Part shown: positions 35,623 through 45,091 of the stretch, one piece after another
Layout: the number at the start of each line of letters is the position of its first letter
How positions within the stretch are numbered: position 1 is the stretch's first letter
DNA from: Alloyangia pacifica
Lineage (GTDB): Bacteria > Pseudomonadota > Alphaproteobacteria > Rhodobacterales > Rhodobacteraceae
Length of the DNA: 64,000 bases
Direction: 5' to 3'
NCBI RefSeq assembly: GCF_003111685.1
Contig: NZ_CP022190.1
Span: 706,001 to 770,000 of the forward strand
Translations under genes and position numbers: made by a program
The notes under the pieces: model-generated
The model's input: only the letters and a program-made list of their open reading frames with translations
Told to the model about the DNA's origin: nothing
The model's database searches: none

Positions 35623-38478
35623 TCAGGCCCCCTCGTTTTCGATATCGCGCGAGGGGTCGATGTCCATCGCATGCTCGCTGGGCTCGTCGCCGGAGCGACG
35701 TGCCATCCGCGAGAAGCTCTCGAGCGACAGCAGTACGGCGCCGACCACCGCGAGGAAGACCCCGAGATCGAAGGCCATGGCCGAGGCAAGCTCGAACTTC
35801 TCCAGCCCCGGCAGCGTCACGTAGCCGAAGGTCGAGGTCAGGAAGGGTTTCCCGAAGAGCCAGGCGCCGATGCCGGTGAGCCCGGCGATCAGCACGCCCG
35901 CGCCGATCACCCCGTGGTAGGGGTAGCGCTGGCGCTCGTTGGCCCATGCGAAGCCCGAGGCCATGTACTGCATGACCACGGCGATCGACACCACGAGACC
36001 CGCGACGAAGCCGCCGCCCGGTTCGTTGTGACCGCGCAGGAAGATATAGGCGCCGACCATCAGCACCACCGGCAGGATCAGCCGGGTGACCACCACCATC
36101 ATCAGCGGGTGGGCGTCTCCGGCCTGCTCCCGGTCCGGCACGCGGTTGAGCAGGCGCGCGCGCACCGGCCCGGTCAGCAGTGCTTCGGTCACCGCGTAGA
36201 TCACCAGCGCGGCGATGCCGAGCACGATGATTTCGCCAAAGGTATCATAGCCCCGGAAGTCCACGAGGATCACGTTGACCACGTTGGTCCCGCCGCCGCC
36301 GTCGTAGGAGTTGTCGAGCATGTAGTCCGAGATCGTCCCCATCGCGAAATCGCGGCGCAGGATGGCGTAGGTGAGCCCCGCGGTGCCGAGGCCGGCCACG
36401 ACCGCGAGCATCCCATCGCGCATCCGGCGCGAGATCGGAGACTCGATGGGCGTGGTGTTGGGCAGGAAGTTCAGCGCCAGCAACAGCAGGATGATCGTCA
36501 CCACCTCGACCGAGATCTGCGTCAGCGCAAGATCCGGCGCCGAAAGGTAGTTGAAGGCGATCGACACCATGGTGCCGATGACCCCCATCAGGATCAGCGC
36601 CGTCAGGCGGTTGCGATGGAAGACCACGATGAGCCCGGTGGCGCTGACGATGAGGATCCAGCCCGCCAGCGGCAGCGGCTGGATCGGCAGCATCTCGCGC
36701 GTCACCGGCCCCAGCGTGCCGGTGAACCAGGCGTGGGCGGCCACCACCAGCACGGTCACGGTGAAGACCGATGCGTAGCGCGAGAAGCTGCCGTTGTTCA
36801 GCCCGCCCGTGAGGCGCTCCGCGCCGCGGGCACAGAGACCAATGAGGGCGTCGAAGATCTGCTTGGCCTCGGGGCGCGGCGCGGCGTCCCAGCCCCTGAG
36901 CAGCGGGGTGAAGAGCGCGAGCAGGATCAGGCCGCCGACGGTGGCGATGATTGACATGATCAGCGCCGGGGTGACTCCGTGCCAGAGCGCGAGATGCGCG
37001 CCGGGAACCTCGGCGACGTCTCCGATCACCGCGGCGGTCACCAGTTTGACCACCGGTTCCGCGAGGAAGGGCAGACAGCCCACGACGACCACGATCAGCC
37101 CGAGGAAGGCAGGCGGCCCCCACATGCCGAAGTTCGGGTCGTGCGGCGTGTGCGGATAGTCGTCACGGGTCTTGCCGAGGAAAGCATGCGCGATGAAGCG
37201 GAAGCTGTAGGCGGCCGAGAAGATCGCCCCAAGGGTCGCCAGCACAGGCACCAGCCAGTGCGAGCCGAAAAGAACGGTGTGCGAGGCTTCCTCGAGGAAC
37301 ATTTCTTTGGACAGGAAGCCATTGAACAGAGGGATGCCCGCCATGGCCAATGCGCCGACGATGGCGATGGTCGCGGTCACCGGCATCAGGTGGCGCAGCC
37401 CGCCGAGGCGGCGGATGTCTCGGGTGTGCGCCTCGTGGTCGACAATGCCCGCGCTCATGAAGAGCGAGCACTTGAAGGCCGCATGGTTGAGGATGTGGAA
37501 CACCGCTGCCATTGCACCGTAGGCCGTGCCTGTGCCGAGAAGCATGGTGATGAGGCCAAGGTGCGAGACCGTCGAGAAGGCCAGCAAAGCCTTGAGGTCA
37601 TGCTTGAAAAGACCGATCACGGCGCCAAGGACCATGGTGATCAGACCCGCCGAGGTGACAATCCAGAACCACTCCTGCGTGCCCGAGAGTGCCGGCCAGA
37701 GCCGCGCCATCAGGAAGATGCCCGCCTTCACCATGGTCGCCGAGTGCAGGTAGGACGAGACCGGCGTGGGGGCCGCCATGGCGTGCGGCAACCAGAAGTG
37801 GAAGGGGAACTGCGCCGACTTGGTGAAGCAGCCGAGCAGGATCAGCAGCAACGCCGGGACATAATAGGGCGAGGCCTGGATCACGTCGCGCCGCGCGAGG
37901 ATCTCGGTGATCTCGTAGGTGCCCGCCGCCGAGCCCAGCAGCAGCATGCCCCCGATCAGCGCCAGACCGCCCATGCCGGTCACGGTGAGCGCCATGCGCG
38001 CGCCCTGGCGGCCCTCGGGCAGGTGCTTCCAGAAGCCGATCAGCAGGAAGGACGACAACGAGGTGAGCTCCCAGAAGATCAGCAGCAGGAGGATGTTGTT
38101 CGACAGGACGATCCCAACCATCGCGCCCTGGAAGAGCAGCAGGTAGGTGTAGAACTCGCCCATGTTGTCATCGCGCGTCAGGTAATAGCGCGCGTAGATG
38201 ATCACCAGCGCCCCGATCCCGAGGATCAGCGCTGCGAACATCATCCCCAACCCGTCGAGGAAGAGCGTCACGTTCAGCCCGATCGCGGGCAGCCATTCCA
38301 CCGAGGCGGTGACCGTCTCGCCGGCCCAGATCGCGGGCAGGTGGGTGACCAGCCCCAGCAGCGCGGCGAAGGTGACGAAGAGAGTCGTCATCCCGCAGGC
38401 GCGTCGACCGGCCTGAATCATCAGGCCGGGCAGCAGGGCTCCGAGGAACGGTAGGAGCGCAATGATGAAAAGTGACAT
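35623..38478 (-). CDS. mrpA: Na+/H+ antiporter subunit A fused to subunit B (PhaAB type)
   Basis: Product of 951 residues, largest subunit of the complex. Residues 1 to about 780 are MrpA: a NuoL-like core (LLIFWELTSLSSFLLIGFW, PFHFWLPHAMAAPTPVSSYLHSA, GIPLFNGFLSKEMFLEEA) plus the MrpA-specific extension. The last about 170 residues are an MrpB domain (PVVLMVGAYIFLRGHNEPGG). Fusion of A and B is the PhaAB layout known from rhizobia. Start at ATG 38478 follows CAGGGAG. It opens the operon AB-C-D-E-F-G, which exports Na+ in exchange for protons and supports salt and alkali tolerance. Confidence 0.95.
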   Translation of the reverse strand: MSLFIIALLPFLGALLPGLMIQAGRRACGMTTLFVTFAALLGLVTHLPAIWAGETVTASVEWLPAIGLNVTLFLDGLGMMFAALILGIGALVIIYARYYLTRDDNMGEFYTYLLLFQGAMVGIVLSNNILLLLIFWELTSLSSFLLIGFWKHLPEGRQGARMALTVTGMGGLALIGGMLLLGSAAGTYEITEILARRDVIQASPYYVPALLLILLGCFTKSAQFPFHFWLPHAMAAPTPVSSYLHSATMVKAGIFLMARLWPALSGTQEWFWIVTSAGLITMVLGAVIGLFKHDLKALLAFSTVSHLGLITMLLGTGTAYGAMAAVFHILNHAAFKCSLFMSAGIVDHEAHTRDIRRLGGLRHLMPVTATIAIVGALAMAGIPLFNGFLSKEMFLEEASHTVLFGSHWLVPVLATLGAIFSAAYSFRFIAHAFLGKTRDDYPHTPHDPNFGMWGPPAFLGLIVVVVGCLPFLAEPVVKLVTAAVIGDVAEVPGAHLALWHGVTPALIMSIIATVGGLILLALFTPLLRGWDAAPRPEAKQIFDALIGLCARGAERLTGGLNNGSFSRYASVFTVTVLVVAAHAWFTGTLGPVTREMLPIQPLPLAGWILIVSATGLIVVFHRNRLTALILMGVIGTMVSIAFNYLSAPDLALTQISVEVVTIILLLLALNFLPNTTPIESPISRRMRDGMLAVVAGLGTAGLTYAILRRDFAMGTISDYMLDNSYDGGGGTNVVNVILVDFRGYDTFGEIIVLGIAALVIYAVTEALLTGPVRARLLNRVPDREQAGDAHPLMMVVVTRLILPVVLMVGAYIFLRGHNEPGGGFVAGLVVSIAVVMQYMASGFAWANERQRYPYHGVIGAGVLIAGLTGIGAWLFGKPFLTSTFGYVTLPGLEKFELASAMAFDLGVFLAVVGAVLLSLESFSRMARRSGDEPSEHAMDIDPSRDIENEGA

Positions 38479-38947
38479 GGAACTCCCTGATCGTCGTTGG
38501 CGGCGTCGAGAGAAGGCAGCCGATTTCACACCATATCACAACCCGAAAACGGCCATACTGACGTTAATTTCAGGAAAGTTAGCCGAATTCTAACGGTAAT
38601 GTCAGGTCGAAATATTCGAGCCAAGTATTGCGATTGTTACTTGGGGTTACTATAGGCGTGAAGTTCTTAAGGTAGAGTGGCGGATACACGAGCAACCTAA
38701 GGTATATTGGACTATGTGCGTATTTGACGCAGCCGGGCGCGCGCCGACTCCGGTGGTTTCCGGGCCGGTTTTCTGCTTTGGACCCTGCCGCCGAGCCGCA
38801 TGTGCCCTGCGCGGCATCGGCTGAGACCGTCACCCGGCCCGGTCCTCTGGGCCCTTCTCCTTGTCTGGCGCTTTTCGGGCTGCTAGTCGGACGTGTAAGC
38901 TCAATCCCCGACGCTTTTACTTCGGGAACAACGCGAGGCAGGCAGCA
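38479..38947. other. Intergenic region with AT-rich core
   Basis: Divergent spacer between mrpA and the ABC ATPase. The part at about 38515-38720 is clearly richer in A and T than the rest of the window. It holds a 10-bp direct repeat GTTACT-TGGG-GTTACT (38636-38651) and a dyad GTTAG-N7-CTAAC (38578-38594). No open frame or RNA gene is recognisable. It probably carries the mrp promoter and regulator sites. Confidence 0.45.
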
Positions 38948-40027
38948 GTGGCGCACCCCCGTTTGGAGATCCGGAACCTCGTGCGGCGGTTCGAGGGGCG
39001 CGCCGTCGTCGATGACGTCTCGCTGACCATCGAGCCGGGACATGTGACCTGCCTTCTGGGACCCTCGGGCTGCGGCAAGTCGACGACGTTGCGGATGATC
39101 GCCGGGGTCGACATGCAGGACAGCGGCGCGATCTTTGTCGACGGCAAGCTGATCTGCGACACGGTCTTCCGCGTCCCCCCCGAGCGCCGCGCCATCGGCC
39201 TGATGTTCCAGGATTTCGCGCTCTTTCCGCACCTTTCGGTGGGCGAGAATGTCGCCTTCGGTCTCAAGGGCGCCGCCAGCGCCAAGAAGGGCCGCGCGGT
39301 GGAACTGCTCGATCGGGTGGGGCTGGCGCATTTCGTCGACGAATACCCGCATCAACTCTCGGGCGGCGAGCAGCAGCGCGTGGCGTTGGCCCGCGCGCTG
39401 GCGCCCAAGCCACGCATCATGCTGATGGACGAGCCCTTCTCCGGTCTCGACAACCGCCTGCGTGACGGTATCCGCGACGAGACGCTGGCGGTGCTGAAGG
39501 AAGAGGGCACCTCGGTCCTGCTTGTCACCCACGAGCCCGAAGAGGCCATGCGCATGGCCGACGAGATTGCCCTGATGCGCGACGGCAAGATCGTCCAGCG
39601 CGGCGCGCCCTACAATATATACAACGCCCCGGCGGACAAGGCCTCTGTTGCATTCTTCAGTGATATCAACTCTCTGCGTGGAAAGGTTCAGGGAGCGCTG
39701 GCGGATACGCCCTTTGGTCCCTTCCTCGCTCCAGGCGTGCCCGACGGGGGCGAGGTCGACATCGTTTTCCGCCCGCAGCACGTCGGCATCGACTTCGATC
39801 GCGGCGGGCGCGGCCCCAATCCGACGCAGATGGCCGGCACCCCGGCGCGCGGCGTGGTGGAGCGGGCGCGCTTCATGGGCTCGGAGAGCCTCGTCGAATT
39901 CCGTATGGATTTCGACGGCGGCACGATCCGCGCGACGGTGCCCAATGTCTTCCTGCCGAAACCCGGCACGCCACTCTGGCTGACCGTGCGCCGCGACCGC
40001 TGCTTTGTCTTCCCGGCCCGGGACTGA
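38948..40027 (+). CDS. Orphan ABC transporter ATP-binding protein (FbpC-like)
   Basis: ATPase of 359 residues resembling ferric-iron importer ATPases. Walker [10 protein letters not shown] is at about 38-46, Q-loop in MFQDFALFPH, signature LSGGEQQR, Walker B IMLMDEPFSGLD, H-loop VTHEPEEAM. The C-terminal TOBE region includes FRPQHVGIDFD. Start is GTG 38948 after GAGGCAGG. No binding protein or permease gene is adjacent, so it must serve a transporter encoded elsewhere, or is a remnant. The next gene converges on it with a 3-bp gap. Confidence 0.85.
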   Translation: MAHPRLEIRNLVRRFEGRAVVDDVSLTIEPGHVTCLLGPSGCGKSTTLRMIAGVDMQDSGAIFVDGKLICDTVFRVPPERRAIGLMFQDFALFPHLSVGENVAFGLKGAASAKKGRAVELLDRVGLAHFVDEYPHQLSGGEQQRVALARALAPKPRIMLMDEPFSGLDNRLRDGIRDETLAVLKEEGTSVLLVTHEPEEAMRMADEIALMRDGKIVQRGAPYNIYNAPADKASVAFFSDINSLRGKVQGALADTPFGPFLAPGVPDGGEVDIVFRPQHVGIDFDRGGRGPNPTQMAGTPARGVVERARFMGSESLVEFRMDFDGGTIRATVPNVFLPKPGTPLWLTVRRDRCFVFPARD

Positions 40028-40030
40028 CTC

Positions 40031-40933
40031 TCAGGCCAGCGCCGCCAGCGAGAGCAGCGACAGCGCGCTTGTCCAGATCGTGACCGCCGCGATCCGGTCG
40101 GTGCGGATGCCATGCAGCAGCGCCAGCGCAAAGGCCATGGCACCCGACGGCCCGGCTGCCAGCAGCGAGACCTGCGCCTGCCACAGATCGCTCGCTCCGG
40201 CGAGCCAGACCGCCAGCGCAACCAGCAGCGGGAAGCCGACCAGCTTCAGGGCCGCGTAGGTCGTCACCACCGCCGAGGGCCGCAGGCTCTGCCCCGAGAG
40301 AAGCACGCCGAGCGCGAAGAGCACCAGCGGCGCGGTCGCCGCCCCGGCGAAGCGGCAGGCGGTGAGGATCGGCTCGGGCAGCGTCAGGCCTGCGAGGTTG
40401 ACCGCGACGCCGAGCAGGATGGCGCTCAGCGTGGGGTTCACCGCGAGCCGCCTCAGCGCCGGCAGCGGCCCGGCCGAGGGGCGGGCGATGAGGTCCGCGC
40501 TGATGATGAAGAAGGCAAAGGCGACGGCGGTGTCCCAGGCGACCACGGCGGTCACTGGCAGCGCTCCGTCCTCGCCGTAAAGCAGCAGCGCGATCGGCCG
40601 GATGTAGAGCAGCGAGTTGACGAAGACCACGCTCATCGCCAGCAGCCAGGCCTCGAGCGTCTCGCAGCCAAAGGCGCGACGGGCGAGCGCGTAGGAGGCG
40701 CCGAAGGCCAGCGCCTCGCAGGCGCCGTAAGTCAGCAGCGTGCGCAACTCGAAGTCGTCGAAGGGCACCGTCGCGATCACCAAGAAGATCAGCCCTGGCT
40801 GCATCACCATCAGCGCCACGCGGTTGGCCGAGGCTGCATCCTGCCGACCGAAGACCCCGCGGCGTCCGAGGAGGAAGCCGAGCGCCAGCAGCGCGAAAAC
40901 CGGCAGGATATCATGGGTGAGGATGGTGAGCAT
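40031..40933 (-). CDS. AEC family transporter (auxin efflux carrier type)
   Basis: Membrane carrier of 300 residues with about ten spans. The N-terminus ILPVFALLALGFLLGRRG and the mid-segment AVNPTLSAILLGVAVNLAG (written here with its flanking Leu variants) are standard for AEC carriers such as MdcF and YwkB. Such proteins move organic anions or amino acids. It lies downstream of the two glycosyltransferase genes on the same strand with 60 bp between. Substrate is unknown. Confidence 0.85.
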   Translation of the reverse strand: MLTILTHDILPVFALLALGFLLGRRGVFGRQDAASANRVALMVMQPGLIFLVIATVPFDDFELRTLLTYGACEALAFGASYALARRAFGCETLEAWLLAMSVVFVNSLLYIRPIALLLYGEDGALPVTAVVAWDTAVAFAFFIISADLIARPSAGPLPALRRLAVNPTLSAILLGVAVNLAGLTLPEPILTACRFAGAATAPLVLFALGVLLSGQSLRPSAVVTTYAALKLVGFPLLVALAVWLAGASDLWQAQVSLLAAGPSGAMAFALALLHGIRTDRIAAVTIWTSALSLLSLAALA

Positions 40934-40993
40934 GGGAGGTCTCGTTCGGGGCGCCCGCGTTGGGGGGCTGCGGCGCCGTGGGTCGGGCGGGCA

Positions 40994-41938
40994 TCAGATC
41001 TGGGGGACGCCAGGAAAATGGCTGGCGCGCAAGGCGGGCAGGTTCATGTGGCGGCGGCGGAGGAGGCCGTGGTCCGAGAGCCTCTTGATGAGCTCGGGCG
41101 TGGCGGTGCAGACCTCGTTGTAGAAGCTGCGCAGGGCCGCTTCGCCGCCTTCCTTCTCGATCATTGCGAAGAGCGTGTTGAGGCTGACCGCACCCTCGCC
41201 GCGTGCCTGCGGCTTCAGCTCGGCGCGGTAGGAGCCCCTGGCCATCCGGAAACGGTAGGCCGAGAGGAAATGCGCCCAGTCGGCCGCGTGGAAGTGCCCG
41301 AGTTCGGTGTCTGGCAGCGGGTGCTCGCCGGGATTCAGCTGATCGCCGAGCCTCACGTTGTGGATGCGGATGTCGAGCCCCTCGGTACCGGGCCGGAAGA
41401 AGAGCTTGCCGGCCACATGGCTCAGGAATCCGCCCGAGAGATGTCGACCCCAGGTGGGAAAGCACGCTTCGGCAGCGCGCTGGCGGGCCGCCTGGTCAAG
41501 GGGGAAGGCCTTGAACTGGGTCTCGGCCTGGACCGGCGCAGCGGCAAGGGCTTCGACCGGGCGGACGCGGGCGCAGAGGCAGTCGCGGGGCAAATCCGCC
41601 AGTTGCTCGGCCAGGGGGCGGGCGGGCAAAAGGAATTCGTCGACGTCGACATGCGCCAGCCAGTCCAGCTCGGGCTTGCGGTTGTTCGCGTGCCGCGCGT
41701 TGCGGGTCTGCCGGACCTGGTGCGTCTCGGGGCGCTTGCCGCGCTTGGCCCACCAGGCAGCATCGGTGGTGACGACGCGCACCTTGGGGTGGGCCGACAG
41801 CGCCGCCGCCGCCGCGGGGTCGGCGTCATCGAGGTAGATATAGAGCCGCTGCGCGCCTTGCTCGAGGTGCCAAGCGGCGAAATCGAGGATTCGGGCCAGG
41901 GGCGCATTCGTGGTGGTGACGGTGCCCCAGCGGATCAC
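40994..41938 (-). CDS. Glycosyltransferase family 2-like protein (single domain)
   Basis: Protein of 314 residues. The opening ARILDFAAWHLEQGAQRLYIYLDD is typical of Glyco_tranf_2_4-type domains, and the metal/sugar motif is AHVDVDEFLLP. Segments SGGFLSHVAGKLFFRPG and ELGHFHAADWAHFL recur in the next gene. It probably acts on a cell-surface glycan. It overlaps the upstream paralogue's stop by 4 bp, so the pair is an operon that arose by duplication. Confidence 0.8.
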   Translation of the reverse strand: MIRWGTVTTTNAPLARILDFAAWHLEQGAQRLYIYLDDADPAAAAALSAHPKVRVVTTDAAWWAKRGKRPETHQVRQTRNARHANNRKPELDWLAHVDVDEFLLPARPLAEQLADLPRDCLCARVRPVEALAAAPVQAETQFKAFPLDQAARQRAAEACFPTWGRHLSGGFLSHVAGKLFFRPGTEGLDIRIHNVRLGDQLNPGEHPLPDTELGHFHAADWAHFLSAYRFRMARGSYRAELKPQARGEGAVSLNTLFAMIEKEGGEAALRSFYNEVCTATPELIKRLSDHGLLRRRHMNLPALRASHFPGVPQI

Positions 41939-43674
41939 GGCAGGGCTCCGAAGATGCGGTTCACGGCGGCATCGGGGTCGAAGGGGTGCTCCAGCAGCAT
42001 GCCATGCGCAGCAAGCCGGTCGCGCAGCGCGGGCGTGTCGGCGCAGACTTCGTCGAAGAGTGCCCGCAGCCCGGCTTCGCCCTCTTCCTCCATGAGATAG
42101 CCGATCAGCTCGGCCTGTCCCATCTCCGGACGCTCCGAGCTTTTCCTGTAGGAGCCGAGGGTGCGGCGAAAGCCCAGGTCGGCGCGGAATTGCGCCCAGC
42201 TGCGCGCGTGCAGGTGGCCCAGCCAGACCTCGTCCAGCCGGTGGCGGTTGCTGGCCTCCGTGCCGCGGTATTTCAGCGTGTGGATGCCGAGCCTCGTGTC
42301 CTCTATGCCGGTGCGGGCAAAGACCTTGCCCGAGGTGTGGCTGAGGAAGCCGCCGTAGAGATGCGCTCCGAAGGTCGGATAGATCGCTTGCAGCACCGCC
42401 TTGGGCTGGCCGGCGTGCTTGTGGGTGAGCTTGAAGCGATGCGGCAGGCCATCCTCGCTTGCCAGCGCCTCGGCGGGAGCGACGCGCGCGACGGCGGCGG
42501 AAAGCGGGACTTCGCAGAGCAGCTCCGCCAGCGGCCGCTGCGGCAGCAGGACCTCATCGACGTCGATGTGACCAAGCCAGTGCACCCCCAACCCGTCCCG
42601 CAGGCTTTGCGTCGCATTATAGGCCTGCCGGACCTGATGCGCTTCGGGTCGGGCGCGGCCGCTGGCCTGCCAGTAGATCGCATCGCACTGGGTGACGCGG
42701 ATCGCGGGGTGGCGCGTGAGGAAGGCCGCGGCCTCGGGATCGGGCGCATCGAGGTGGATGTGCAGCGCCGCGGCGCCCAGTTCGAGGTGATGCGCGGCAA
42801 AGCGGGCGATCTCGGGCAGCGGCGCGCGGATGGTCGAGGTCAGACCCCAGCGCAGCGTCTCGGACGTGAGCGCCCGATGGCTGGCAGGCACTGGAACGGG
42901 CGCGCCGTCTGTCTTTGCCCCATCGCGCCGGGCCTGCCGTTGGCGCATGGTCATCAGCCGGGAGAACACCGTCCGGTCGTCGGCGATTAGCATCTCGAGC
43001 AAGCGATGGGCGAGCGGCTGGATCACCGGGTCGCCCTCGGCCTCACGCCAGAGCCGCCCGATCATGTTCACGTCGAGCCCTCCGCTCGGCAGCGCGTAGC
43101 CGTCCATCTCAAGCGGCAGCGGGCCCGGTGCCTTGCCGTCGAGCGCAAAGGGGCGGTCGGCCATATGCCCCGAATAAAGCCGTTCGCTCTCGTAAAGCTT
43201 CATCGTGCCGAAAAGCGTGCTCAGCGCCAGCCCCACGGAGCGTTGCACGGCGCTCAGCCCGTGATCGCCGAAGGTGGTCACCGAGGACACCAGCCAGCGC
43301 GGGTCGAGCTGCTGTAAAAGCGCCGGGGCCTCTTCGGCCCAGAGCCGCTGGAACAGCCCCGGGGCGTGGGCGGGGAACACGCGCTTGCGCAGGTGCGCGA
43401 TGAGCAGCGCGTTGAGAAATACCAGCTCCGACCGCCCAGTCAGCTCGCGCCGCAGCGCGTGGCGCTTCCGGTGATGGTTCGAACGGAAGGGCGGCGCCTC
43501 GGCAGGATCTGCATCTGGCTCGGAGACGATCTGCGCAGCCAGCCCGGCGAGCGGCGTGTCCATCGGTGGCAGCGCTTCGCCCGGCGCGAAATCGAGCGCG
43601 TCCCGGCGCCCCTCCATCTGGGTGAGAATGGCCGCGATTCCGCCGGGATAGGGGGGTGTCTTCTCTCCGCTCAT
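41935..43674 (-). CDS. Two-domain glycosyltransferase with N-terminal uncharacterised domain
   Basis: Protein of 579 residues from ATG 43674. The C-terminal half (about 275-579) is a family 2-like glycosyltransferase paralogous to the next gene: GHIDVDEVLLPQRPLAELLCE carries the DVDE motif and YGGFLSHTSGKVFARTG matches. The N-terminal about 250 residues form a separate helical domain (FRSNHHRKRHALRR, then FLNALLIAHLRKRVFPAH and DPRWLVSSVTTFGDHGLSAV) that I do not recognise. Longer frames to 43830 were rejected as antisense-like and overlapping phaZ. The role is probably envelope or exopolysaccharide synthesis. Confidence 0.75.
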   Translation of the reverse strand: MSGEKTPPYPGGIAAILTQMEGRRDALDFAPGEALPPMDTPLAGLAAQIVSEPDADPAEAPPFRSNHHRKRHALRRELTGRSELVFLNALLIAHLRKRVFPAHAPGLFQRLWAEEAPALLQQLDPRWLVSSVTTFGDHGLSAVQRSVGLALSTLFGTMKLYESERLYSGHMADRPFALDGKAPGPLPLEMDGYALPSGGLDVNMIGRLWREAEGDPVIQPLAHRLLEMLIADDRTVFSRLMTMRQRQARRDGAKTDGAPVPVPASHRALTSETLRWGLTSTIRAPLPEIARFAAHHLELGAAALHIHLDAPDPEAAAFLTRHPAIRVTQCDAIYWQASGRARPEAHQVRQAYNATQSLRDGLGVHWLGHIDVDEVLLPQRPLAELLCEVPLSAAVARVAPAEALASEDGLPHRFKLTHKHAGQPKAVLQAIYPTFGAHLYGGFLSHTSGKVFARTGIEDTRLGIHTLKYRGTEASNRHRLDEVWLGHLHARSWAQFRADLGFRRTLGSYRKSSERPEMGQAELIGYLMEEEGEAGLRALFDEVCADTPALRDRLAAHGMLLEHPFDPDAAVNRIFGALP

Positions 43675-43775
43675 GGCGCGGAGACTGGCGCCATCGCACG
43701 GTACAGGCAATCTCCCGCAGCCGCGCGGCGGCGCATGGATGGCCAGCGTCGCCTTTCCGCCACGGCCCGGCGGGG

Positions 43776-44987
43776 TCACTCCATGGCGAGGATCATGTTG
43801 CGCACCACCGGGTAGATCTCGGTCTCCCACCTGCGGCCGTTGAACACGCCGTAGTGCCCGACGTTGGCCTGCAGGTGATGGCGCTTGAGATGCGGGCGTA
43901 GCGACGCGCAGAGGTCATGCGCGGCCGAGGTCTGTCCGAGCCCGCAGATGTCGTCGCGGCCGCCCTCGACGGTGAGCAGCGCGGTGTGGCGGATCTTGCC
44001 AGGGTCGACCTTGCGGCCGCGGTAGCTCAGCGCGCCCGTGGCCAGTTCGGCCCTCTGGAAGATGCGCTCGATCGTCTCGATGTAGAACGCCTCTGTCAGG
44101 TCGAGCACGGCGAAATACTCGTCGTAGAACTCCTTGATCTTGTGTGCTTTCTCGGTCTCCCCGGCAAGGATGTGATCGTAAAGCTTCCGATGCGTCGCGC
44201 GGTGCCGGTCCATGTTCATAGACATGAAGGCCGTGAGCTGCACGAAGCCCGGGTAGACCTTGCGCCCGGCGCCGCCATAGCGCCAGGGGACCCGGGCGAT
44301 CACATTGCGCTGGAACCATTCGATGGGTCTCTGGTTGGCCAGATCGTTGACCATCGTGGGGCTCTCGCGCACGTCCACCGGCCCGGCCATCAGCGTCATC
44401 GAGAGCGGCGTTGCCGGGTTGCGGTCCTCGGACATGACGGCGACCGCCGCCAGCGCCTGCACGCAAGGTTGGCAGACCGCGAGGATATGCGCCCCGGGGC
44501 CGATCTCCTCGAGAAAGCGGATGACGTAGGAGATATAGTCCTCGACACCGAAATCCCCTTCGGAAAGAGGCACATCTCGGGCGTTCTTCCAATCGGTGAT
44601 AAAGACGTCATGGTCACGCAGCAACATCTTCACCGTGCCTGCCAGCAGCGTGGCGAAATGGCCCGAGAGCGGCGCGGTCACCAGCACCTTGGGCTGCGGC
44701 GTGTCCATGTCCTTGCGGAAATGCAGCAGCGTGCCAAAGGGCAGGTCGAGCGCGACCTCCTCGACCACCGGCACATCGCGATTGTCGACCCTCACTGATG
44801 AGAGGCCGAAGGCCGGGCGGTCGTGGCTCAGCCGGAATCGCGAGAGCATCTCCAGCGCCGCGGCGTTGTGGCGGGTCAGCTGGGCAAAAGGGCCGTTGAG
44901 GCGCGGCATGAAATAGAGGCCCTGCATCGCCGCCATGCGGAAAGGGGCGATAAAATCATCAAGTCCCTGGTATCCGGCGTAGAGCAC
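43776..44987 (-). CDS. phaZ: Intracellular polyhydroxyalkanoate depolymerase
   Basis: PHA depolymerase of 403 residues that mobilises stored polyester. The family's Cys nucleophile replaces Ser in the lipase box: C172 in AVCQPC. The other triad members are expected near GGRDDICG and in NVGHYGVFNG. The N-terminus MLYAGYQGLDDFIAPFR and absence of a signal peptide mark the intracellular type. In many relatives phaZ faces phaC; here the divergent neighbour is a GST gene. Confidence 0.93.
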   Translation of the reverse strand: MLYAGYQGLDDFIAPFRMAAMQGLYFMPRLNGPFAQLTRHNAAALEMLSRFRLSHDRPAFGLSSVRVDNRDVPVVEEVALDLPFGTLLHFRKDMDTPQPKVLVTAPLSGHFATLLAGTVKMLLRDHDVFITDWKNARDVPLSEGDFGVEDYISYVIRFLEEIGPGAHILAVCQPCVQALAAVAVMSEDRNPATPLSMTLMAGPVDVRESPTMVNDLANQRPIEWFQRNVIARVPWRYGGAGRKVYPGFVQLTAFMSMNMDRHRATHRKLYDHILAGETEKAHKIKEFYDEYFAVLDLTEAFYIETIERIFQRAELATGALSYRGRKVDPGKIRHTALLTVEGGRDDICGLGQTSAAHDLCASLRPHLKRHHLQANVGHYGVFNGRRWETEIYPVVRNMILAME

Positions 44988-45091
44988 GTCGTTTTCCCTT
45001 CCCTGCCTCGCGAAAAGGCTAGCCAGTTCGATGCGCCCGATGCGACAAGAAAATGAGGTCTCGCGTCGAGAGGCAGCACCGAGGGGCAGTC

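Noticed and set aside
33521..36954. Long plus-strand frames across the Mrp operon
   Set aside because: They are shadows of mrpA and mrpD, full of His/Arg/Gln/Asp repeats, and match no family. The minus-strand genes have clear membrane-protein signatures.
40112..42100. 662-codon plus-strand frame
   Set aside because: Antisense to the AEC carrier and glycosyltransferase genes, with charged low-complexity composition.
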